From Paramacrobiotus metropolitanus (lineage: Eukaryota; Tardigrada; Eutardigrada; Parachela; Macrobiotidae): a stretch of 64,000 nt of DNA. The stretch is taken from assembly GCF_019649055.1 (NCBI RefSeq), contig NW_026570261.1:248001-312000 (forward strand). Reading direction: 5' to 3'. The first letter of the stretch is position 1. Each line of letters opens with the position of its first letter. The notes beneath the pieces are model-generated. The model made no database searches, was not told the DNA's origin, and was given only the letters and a program-made list of their open reading frames with translations. Below are positions 8,359 to 16,001 of this stretch, piece after piece. The position numbers were made by a program, and so were the translations under genes.

Positions 8359-9705
8359 ATGGCGCTTATAGAAAACGGCTCAGAGCCATCAATGTTGTTA
8401 GAGAGTCACTTATTCTACTTACCTTCAACACTAACGGAACGATGGAATACCAGAGATTATTATTTGGGGCCCTCACAAGCCACGACCGACGAATCCAATG
8501 ATTTTTCATTTACTGTAGCTCCATGTCAGTCGGAATTGGTTAGCTTAGCCGATATTCGATTTACGTGCGATCTTCACGTTACTAATGCAGCTGGAACCAT
8601 ACCAACGGATAGCGACTGTTTGGCCCCTATTAACAACATTGTACACAGTCTTTTCGAGCAAGTTAGTGTTACTCTAGGCGGTCGCAGTATATCGGACAGT
8701 AGCTCGATGTATCACATTCGCGCTTATTTGGAGAGCCTTTTGGGTTATACAAAACAAGCGCAGCTAACCCAACTAAGTCTGGGTGGGTTCGCTATGGACA
8801 CTGAAATGTCCAAAGATCCGATTTTCACAGAGAAAGTAGACGGAAAATCATCTTTCCATAGTGAAGGTGCTGAAAAAAGGCGAAAGTGGATACAAACATT
8901 GAAGCCACTCCAGTTGTCAGGCAAGTTGCTCTGCGACTTGTTTCAGCAGGATCGCCCACTTATACCAGGCGTAGAGTTAAGCATCAAACTGATTCGTAAC
9001 CGAAAGAATCTAGCGTTTATTGCCGATAGCGACCTGGCAGCACCTAAAGTTGTAGCGATTCGGAATCCCCGATTGCGTATACGCAAATACGAACCAGCTC
9101 CGGATTATCTTGCCGCAATGACAAAGCAACTGGTTGGCAATAATGCAAAATATCACGTTGAACGCGTTGCGATGCGGCAGTGTACTCTGATATCTGGTCA
9201 GCAACAACACGTGTGGGCGAATATCGTGATTGGACAGCTCCCAAAGGTAATGTTCCTAGCCCTATCACCCAGTCGTTCTTTTGCTGGGGAATACAAGTCA
9301 ACTCCCTTTAATTTCGATCATTTTAACCTGTCTTATGTCCATGCCGAGATCGACGGCCAGCTGTTTCCCACTCGAGGATACAATTTAGATTATGAAAACG
9401 GGGCCACAGCCGAGGCCTACGAAGGACTTTTAGACACACTGGAGCGTTTAGGAGAAGGTCCGGGCGAGCTACCCTTTGATCGTTCGGATTACAATGCTGG
9501 TGGCTTTTGTATTTACGGCTTTGACTTCACTCGCGGACATACTGGCCGCGGGGCTCTTTCTCTAATTAGGCAAGGCAATCTTAACATTAATTTTAAATTT
9601 GCCAAAGCTTTAAAGGAAGGAGTGGTGTGTGTTGCAATGTTAGTCTTTGACAACGTTATCGAAATAAATAACAACAGACAGGTTTTGTTTGATTTTGCTC
9701 CATGA
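8359..9705 (+). CDS. Polinton major capsid protein (double jelly-roll, hexon-like)
   Basis: This intact frame of 448 residues starts two bases after the preceding stop. Conserved stretches include LVSLADIRFTCDL, PINNIVHSLFEQVSVTLGG, the FNFDHFNLSYVHAEIDGQ segment and YGFDFTRGHTGRG near the C-terminus, in the order seen in Polinton and adintovirus capsid proteins. It would form pseudo-hexameric capsomers of an icosahedral particle. It is the longest uninterrupted gene of the element although neighbours on both sides are frameshifted. Its stop TGA overlaps the next ATG (9702..9705, ATGA). Confidence 0.93.
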   Translation: MALIENGSEPSMLLESHLFYLPSTLTERWNTRDYYLGPSQATTDESNDFSFTVAPCQSELVSLADIRFTCDLHVTNAAGTIPTDSDCLAPINNIVHSLFEQVSVTLGGRSISDSSSMYHIRAYLESLLGYTKQAQLTQLSLGGFAMDTEMSKDPIFTEKVDGKSSFHSEGAEKRRKWIQTLKPLQLSGKLLCDLFQQDRPLIPGVELSIKLIRNRKNLAFIADSDLAAPKVVAIRNPRLRIRKYEPAPDYLAAMTKQLVGNNAKYHVERVAMRQCTLISGQQQHVWANIVIGQLPKVMFLALSPSRSFAGEYKSTPFNFDHFNLSYVHAEIDGQLFPTRGYNLDYENGATAEAYEGLLDTLERLGEGPGELPFDRSDYNAGGFCIYGFDFTRGHTGRGALSLIRQGNLNINFKFAKALKEGVVCVAMLVFDNVIEINNNRQVLFDFAP

Positions 9706-10525
9706 ACAGTATAGAAATCGACAATGCCCTTAGAAGGGATCCAATAGTTCGTGATATTTTTGTTGAGTCTTTCCTTGTGATAAAATTCCTGACAAAGAAT
9801 TTCCGGGTGCCTACATCGTGAATACGCAACCTAGCACTGCCTCGGGAGAGCACTGGGTCGCATTTTACTGCACTAAACCCGGTACAGTGGAAGCCTTTGA
9901 CTCGTTTGGACGAAACCCAGCAGAGTATTCTCCACACATCAAAGACTGGATAGGTCAAGACTACATTACCATGTCAAATACGATGCGACAAAGCATAGAT
10001 TCTACAGTCTGTGGTCAGTACTGTATGTTTTACGTACTTCTACGTTGTCGAGGGTATTCCTATGAAGATGTTATGTCCGCCTTAACCAAGCATAAAGGCG
10101 TGAATGACAAATTTATTCGAAAATTTATAAACAAGTACTTTAACCTGCACACTGCGCTACGAGACGATAATTTTATAAGGCAACTAATAAAAATGGATAG
10201 ACCCCAAAAAATAGCAACACTTATCTTCTGGGGTCTTATGATCTCCGTACTACTAATATTCAATGTTCTTGAGATATGCAATCATGTTTCCCGAAAAACT
10301 AACCTGACTCAATCCAATGAGATCACTAAACATGTCTTGAACTTGATGATGAGTGATGCCGAATTCAGTAATGGATCGGTGTTTGGTCACTCACCGGCCC
10401 TGCCGGTGAGTGCCCAAACACCCTGCCGCTCGCCGCCTCTAAACAAAGCTGTCCACATGATTCCTGACAACTTAGACTTGAACACAAGTCTGGGAGAAAA
10501 GGCGGTGCTTGCCGCAGTATTTTAA
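9702..10525 (+). pseudogene. Adenain-like maturation protease with extra C-terminal membrane segment, frameshifted near its start
   Basis: The frame from ATG 9702 gives the usual protease N-terminus (short helix, RRDPIVRDIF) but breaks near 9770. The catalytic part is open in another frame to 10525: His in GEHWVAFY (about 9851), Asp/Glu region in EAFDSFG (about 9899), Gln in RQSIDS and the nucleophile Cys in TVCGQYC (about 10010). This is the His-Asp/Glu-Gln-Cys order of adenovirus protease, which cleaves capsid and core precursors. After the fold, about 110 more residues follow, including a predicted transmembrane helix (ATLIFWGLMISVLLIFNVL). This may be a fused or separate small gene (internal ATG 10194). 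One frameshift inactivates the N-terminus. Confidence 0.88.
10380..10423. repeat. Near-perfect hairpin inside the protease C-terminal extension
   Basis: GTGTTTGGTCACTCACCGG is followed after five bases by its near-perfect reverse complement, giving a stem of about 19 pairs with loop CCCTG. It lies just before the end of the plus-strand coding block. It could act at RNA level as a transcript 3'-end structure or at DNA level; function is unknown. Confidence 0.75.
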
Positions 10526-10594
10526 CGCCGGTAGTAGTGCAGTTGGAAATGGAAAGTGATTGGTTGTAAAATGCAGCAACATGCTCCGCCTTTT
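10497..10594. promoter_or_regulatory. GGCGG boxes at the end of the coding block
   Basis: AAAAGGCGGTG (10497..10507) and, inverted, CTCCGCCTTTT (10584..10594) flank the stop at 10525. They match the boxes in the 2296..2693 control region. They may mark a promoter for the right part of the element or a symmetric replication or packaging signal. Confidence 0.45.
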
Positions 10595-13463
10595 CGGCTG
10601 CACATTATGTGTACGGACTTCAATGTGCTAAACGGTCGCAATATTTTAACTGAGAGAAATGTTTAGCTGCTAGTCTGGGGTACTTCAAATACTTTCAAAT
10701 ACCGGTACAATTCGCTTATCGAGTTGTATCCATGTAGCGTACCGTATCCATGTAAGTAAATAATATTTTAATTTTACAAGGTTTGAAAGTAGGATTTTTC
10801 TAATAAAAACGTATTCCTCGAGTGAGCGCAGATGCGAAAAAGTATATCTTTAATTCTTCATTCATGCAATGTCAATATCCTGAAGCGACCAAAGTGTAAT
10901 AGAAGGAGGGGGTAAATACACGGGATAGACAGGAAAAACGGCAATAATAAGGGATAACCATTCAGGTGTTGTGCACCATGGCCAGCCGCCAAGGGAAAGC
11001 AGTCCAGCGACACTACACAAAATTCATGCTTTGAGACCCGAGCTGCCTTCTCCGTAGACTCCTACGTTATACTCAAACACCTACGTCTTCGAGAATTCAG
11101 AATCAAACCGTGTAATCTACATCTTAAAGAGCAAGAAATAATTAACAAGATTTTCGATACCACGCAAGCCGTGATCTATGAGAAACAAGACAAGTTAGAG
11201 CCAATTAAGTTTCCCATAGACAAAGCAATGGAGCTCCGTGAAAACAAATCATCCAACTCCTATGCTTAGTCTACGAGAAACTCAAATGGTTCAGTCTTGC
11301 TTCAGTTTTAATTAGTGGCGAATTATTTCGTATCAAAAATCTTGTAAATTTTTTCTTGTTCTTTTGAGCTATCGATTGTGCGGATTAGTTCTGAAATATG
11401 CAAGACGAAGGTGGTTGTGTTTAACATAGAAGTCTACGGAGAAACAGCTCGAGACTGGAGTCTCAACGACTGATCTGCACAGTGTCACTAGAACTGCCTT
11501 CCTTGGTGGCTGGCCGTGTTGCACAACACGTGAAGGGTTATCCCTTATTATTGCCGTTTTTCTATCTTTCCCGTGTATTTACCCCTCCTTGTACCCGTAA
11601 TTCGTTAAGGTTTTATATACGAACATTTAACAAATTTCAGTTGGCAATACATCGATATGTATTAACACGGCTGTCGTAACTAGTTACACTCCATGAACTC
11701 AAACCTAACATTTCCAGTACACACAAGTCGAGCGCGGAGCGCGAGGCTTACCCTTCGTCGACCGAAGCGTAACGAAAGCCTATGTTCAAGAATAATGCAA
11801 AATGTGGTGTGTATATGCGTGGGTAACCACCAGCAAATGCACGTATGCACGATGGTACCTGTCACCAAATGCACAGCACGGTTGCCGTATATACTCACGC
11901 CACATATAACTCGTAGTGTCTGTACGTCGGTCACCGTCAGGAAATGCTAACATGCACGGTGATATTTGCACCCGGATGCCCACCTATGCACGGTAACCGT
12001 ATATATTGGCCGGTGGTAATCTCCCCGATATGATCAAAAGATTACTGCGTTTGCTTTTTGGTAACAATGGCAACATAGCGCTACCGAACGTTCGTGGGGG
12101 CATTATTACCTGTCACAAGCGATGGGCTTCATCACCAGTACTGGAATCGTTAGCCGATAGCGACAGTATCAATTTACCGGTTTCCGTTAAACATTTTTGA
12201 TTCAATATTCTAGTTTGGTGTTGCAGACACAGTCCAGTACCATAATACTGTTCCTGAAACTCTTTTCTTGACACCCACTCCGGACTTCTGACATTGTACA
12301 ACATAACAAAAACTAAGTAACGAAATAATACTAGAAAAACCCCAAATTGTGCAATTTCCGGCAAATATGTCCCCACAGACATTTTTGCAGTGCCCCATTA
12401 GCGAACCAAACAACCCTGTGCGATAAAAAAATCAAAACAAATTAATATCCCGGTTATTAACAAGTACCTTCTAGAAAACTGCCTAATCGGAATAGCACTC
12501 CGTTAGCATTACTAAGGGCAATTTCGTGTAAATGGTAGCCCTCCGGCCAAGTCGGTATCACCAGATTTTGACATGATAGACCTATACGGGAACGCTGCTT
12601 TTCAGTTCAGTTTTTAGTTTTCTATAAAACGTCACCAGCGTTACTAAATCCAACCCCTCCTACCGCATTCAGCAGATTTACTGTGCCATTGACTGCTTTG
12701 CATATTATGTGCATATTGTGGCGGTGACCTTCCACAGCACTGTATGAACCGGCATAAATTTTTCCACTAGAGTTGAAGAAATTATGATTTTTGTGTACAG
12801 TGTCGAAACATGTATTCGAAACACTTACGTAATTGCGAAATTTTATGTAAATGCTTACCGGCGCCTGAGGCCGAGATTTCACTATTGTCATTGTACTAAA
12901 ATTATACCAGCTGGAATGAGAGCATTAAATAATCGAAAAAGAGTGCCCACTGTAAAACGGGGTGTCATCATTTAGGATATAGTCCTGCTCCGCTTCGATC
13001 CTGCAGTGCGCGCAAAAGCGAGTGCACTTTTCTAGTATGTAGTACACAATACTAAATACTTATTTTGTACATTTTTTATTTTTGCGGTATAGATTTACGA
13101 GCTGTACACTCTTCAGGCTGCGCAAGGCCGACCTCGCGCAAAAATTGCACAATAAGGTCACAAAAGAACAGCAACAGATAAGGTATTGGAGAATAAAAGC
13201 ACTGACCTATTTTTACCGCGTGTGTGTCACTATTCCGGAAGCAGATGGTTGGTTTGCAAACAAAAGAGTACACTTTTGAGAAACATTTGAAGGAACTATG
13301 ATGCAATACTGTTTTATTTTACCTTTACTCATATTCTACGTTTTAATTAGCACGCAGATCAGATTGTGCATATCCGGAATAAAGATCCGTACAAACCACT
13401 ATTTAAATCTCACTGTCCCCTAACAACCGCATTAATCATTTTATAATTTTCAAATTGTAACAG
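10595..13463. other. Mostly non-coding right part of the Polinton, left portion
   Basis: No capsid, polymerase or integrase sequence is visible on either strand. It holds the 10902..11595 inverted-repeat unit. On the minus strand near 12640..12890 there is a short open stretch with possible splice signals (donor GTAAGC near 12858), but no recognisable domain. The rest is AT-rich. Confidence 0.5.
10902..11595. repeat. Long inverted-repeat unit (MITE-like) nested in the Polinton
   Basis: About 165 bases at 10902..11066 match the reverse complement of about 11427..11595 at roughly 80-85 percent identity. The shared blocks include GGTAAATACACGGG, AACGGCAATAATAAGGGATAAC and TCTCCGTAGACT. The 360-base centre contains an open frame of about 70 codons without ATG (about 11067..11270, ending NKSSNSYA), possibly the remains of a gene. 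No target duplication is clear. It could be a nested non-autonomous transposon or a foldback structure. Confidence 0.7.
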
Positions 13464-14125
13464 AATGCCGCACGGTCGCGTAGCGAAAAAACTAGAGGTA
13501 GAGCCTCTCCCGCTCCAGGCGAGCCGGTGCAATACTGCCGGTTGGCCGTATTCACCAGGCTATGATTCAGGGTAGCCAAACTGAAGAATCCGCATCTGTA
13601 TTCATGGCCGGCGTTCTAGAGTATTTGGTTGCCGAACTCCTGTTCCTTGCTGGAAACGTGGCAGAAGTTGCACGTGCCACCGACATCAAGCCGGGTCACA
13701 TTGATCAAGCCATTCGTGACGATCCGGAGGTAGGTTTTGTAAATACATATGCTACTTGCTTATTACGGTCGCATAAATATTATCATTACACCCTTATTAA
13801 AAATTATCATTAAATATCATAAATATAATATTATAAAATTTGTAATTATAATATTTAATATTATCATACTCCCTTATTAAATATTACAAATATTATCATA
13901 CACCCTTATTAAATCCGGCAATTATTATTATCTACAGGTACTGCAAGTCATGCTGGTATGCGACAACGCAAAAGCTATCTAAAATATTTATAACGCTCAT
14001 ATCTGTATAGACCTATTTGTTGATATTACGTATATGAAATCATAATAATACTTTCTTCTTCGCAGTTTACAACGCTCTTGTGGGGTGTGCTCCTGGGATG
14101 GTGCGATCGCCATAACCGCCGCTAA
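13464..14125 (+). pseudogene. Divergent histone H2A-like gene with an intron, N-terminus out of frame
   Basis: The stretch 13506..13729 encodes SRSRRAGAILPVGRIHQ, then FMAGVLEYLVAELLFLAGNVA and IKPGHIDQAIRDDPE. These align in order with the H2A histone fold (RAGLQFPVGRIHR, AAVLEYLTAEILELAGNAA, PRHLQLAIRNDEE). A donor (GAG|GTAGGT) follows and a pyrimidine-rich acceptor (CTTCGCAG) at 14058..14065 leads to a 20-codon exon beginning FTTLLWGV, parallel to the LNKLLGGV segment, ending at 14125. The ATG at 13464 is in another frame, so a frameshift near 13505..13520 or an unseen exon is needed. H2A packages DNA with H2B in nucleosomes. The copy lies inside the Polinton boundaries and is very divergent, with a shortened tail. 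It may be captured cargo or a host-derived pseudogene. Confidence 0.7.
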
Positions 14126-15226
14126 TAGATTTTGCTCGAGATGTCGTACTGTCTGCTGATGTGCTAATAAAAACTTGTTTTCCTCATGAATTTTGAAATG
14201 TTAACAATATTAAAAAACTAAACTTGCTTTAGCTAGTTGAGTGGAATCTATATTCAGTGGAATGTGAATGTTATCCCGTACTTCTGTTTTGGAATAAAAT
14301 AATTTTCAGGTGTCTCCCACACCTGACAGTCTCGTAGTCCATCAGGACCACATCATAATAACTGAACGCGTTACCAAGCCTGTCACAATAAACTGCCTTT
14401 GACAGCAAAAAAATCCTGCCGACTTTACAGTAAGCAGTAATATTTTCAGTCACTGACATTAAAATTCGGGCAATACTGTATCTGCACAGTCATCAATGAG
14501 AATCTATGAGAACTTAAGTGAGTGTATCAATGAGAAGTTGTGCACAGTCTATCAATGAGAACTTAAGTCGAAATACAGTTGGCTACCATACAACACAAAC
14601 CGCATCGAAATAGTCAGTAGTAGGTACCTATTTTTACCGTATAGTGTAGAATAACGACGTAGTTGTCCGAAAATCCAGTTCAATAAGATCAAGAAAAAAA
14701 CCCCTTGGGTGCCGTATCCTTAGCTTTTCCAGCATCAGTTATCAGTTTCCAGGGTGGTACAGCAACCGTGTTCTCCCTCACAATGTAACGTACCAGGATC
14801 GAATACGCTTTATTAGACTGTCCACTAGCCATGTAAAACCGACGTCCCACAAAATACAGTATGAGTACATTGCTAAGAGGTGTACGTCCATTTGGACCCC
14901 GCCAAACAATCTCGTGAGGCCCCAGGGCTTAACTTTTATAATAATTATTAGAATGATAGCCAGTATGAGTATGATAGAATGGGTATGATAGCCTGCTCAT
15001 TACACAAAAAATTGTAAACATACGGTGAACTACAGCAATAAACAGATTACTGTACATACAAAATGCATACACAGTACGTACACAGTATAACTATACGAGT
15101 ACATACATAAATTAAACAGACAAAGCTACTGTGTAGAAAATTTATATACAGTAGTCATTATCGTTGCACAAAGTGGTTCTCGTGCAAGCAGTTCTTAGGG
15201 CGTCAGTTTACCGATCTGATCATCGC
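14126..15226. other. Non-coding sequence of the Polinton right part
   Basis: The sequence is AT-rich with frequent stops and short repeated phrases (such as TATGAGTATGATAGAATGGGTATGATAG near 14965, and CTATCAATGAGAACTTAAGT repeated near 14500 and 14550). No gene is supported. Confidence 0.5.
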
Positions 15227-15401
15227 CACGCCTTATCGCACCTGTGATATACTGTGGAGAGACAAAAGGGGAGTGTAAACATTCCGATTTTACAGCCAAT
15301 GAGTGCCCATCTCAGCACATAGACACTATTGGGTAGAAAATACGGTGGCCAGCACCGCCTTTTCATCTCTCGCAGTGTATCACAGGTGTGATAAGGCGGA
15401 G
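15227..15401. repeat. Inverted repeat bounded by GGCGGAG-type boxes
   Basis: CACGCCTTATCGCACCTGTG (from 15227) is mirrored at about 15366..15401 (CACAGGTGTGATAAGGCGGAG). The arms are about 36 bases with a few mismatches. An extra CACCGCCTTTT lies at 15353. The outer bases are the same GGCGGAG-like box found in the 2.3-2.7 kb control region, so this may be a second control or replication site. Confidence 0.65.
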
Positions 15402-15450
15402 TAAGGTAACAAAACGGGCGTCCAGCATTAACTGATTGTTATAACTATGT

Positions 15451-15567
15451 GTATGGTGCGTCGGGAGACATTCCATGAAAAAGTAGGTCACCGGACAGCG
15501 TCATGCTGAATTAGGTCGGCATATGAATAGGCAGTCCATCTCAAGGAATGTCTCCCGGCGCGCCATG
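15451..15567. repeat. Imperfect hairpin near the right end of the Polinton
   Basis: The arms GTATGGTGCGTCGGGAGACA (15451..) and GGAATGTCTCCCGGCGCGCC (about 15545..) are inverted copies around an interior of about 65 bases, sharing the core CGGGAGACATTCC. Function is unknown. Confidence 0.6.
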
Positions 15568-15861
15568 CACAACTTCACTCGAAATCCAACAGCCGACGTC
15601 TGGATACTTAGTGTGAACAACACCACTGCACTAACATCATTATAATTTACTTAAACTAAACTACTTTATGGTAACATTAATCATAGTTAAATACAGAATA
15701 CTATTGCGATAGTTATTATTATTGTTTAAGAATTTAAGTTAATAACGTAATTTACTGTTAGGATTATGATTATAACCATATAGCTAACTAAATAAAAACA
15801 TAAGTTTGTTGTTGTAATGGGTTTAACGTTGTTGTAATTATAGTCGTAATTATTGTTGTGT

Positions 15862-15995
15862 TCCAGATGTTATTGTTTATTGTAGCTACGCCGAATTATT
15901 GATGTTTAGAGTGTTTGTAAATAATAATATGTCTGTTATTCATAAACAAGATGTTAATGTTTGTCCGGTGACCATTTCAACGCTTCTTTTCTTCT
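15862..15995 (-). repeat. Polinton terminal inverted repeat, right
   Basis: The reverse complement of this end starts AGAAGAAAAGAAGCG and matches the left end exactly for 29 bases. Similarity resumes at ACATCTTGTTTA and at AATTCGGCGT. The element ends at T15995. Confidence 0.85.
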
Positions 15996-16001
15996 GATAT
16001 A
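15996..16001. repeat. Target-site duplication, right copy (GATATA)
   Basis: This is an exact copy of 989..994 directly after the right terminus, fixing the insertion boundary. Confidence 0.9.

Larger units (their letters stand above)
995..15995. mobile_element. Polinton/Maverick (adintovirus-like) element, complete ends, no DNA polymerase B seen
   Basis: The element is 15,001 bp with 5'-AG ... CT-3' termini, inverted terminal repeats and a perfect 6-bp target duplication. Inside are the diagnostic Polinton modules: A32/FtsK-like packaging ATPase, retrovirus-like integrase with chromodomain, penton-like minor capsid protein, hexon-like double-jelly-roll capsid protein and adenovirus-type cysteine protease. 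It also has a BIR/RING gene, a TBP-like pair of frames and an H2A-like gene. Autonomous Polintons normally carry a protein-primed family B polymerase of about 1,000 or more residues; I see no such frame on either strand. Several genes are frameshifted, so this is an aging integrated copy. All virion genes run on the plus strand; the IAP gene is divergent. Confidence 0.95.

Noticed and set aside
10595-15860. Possible remnants of a protein-primed DNA polymerase B in the right part of the Polinton
   Set aside because: I looked for polymerase B motifs in short frames on both strands and found none; composition is non-coding.
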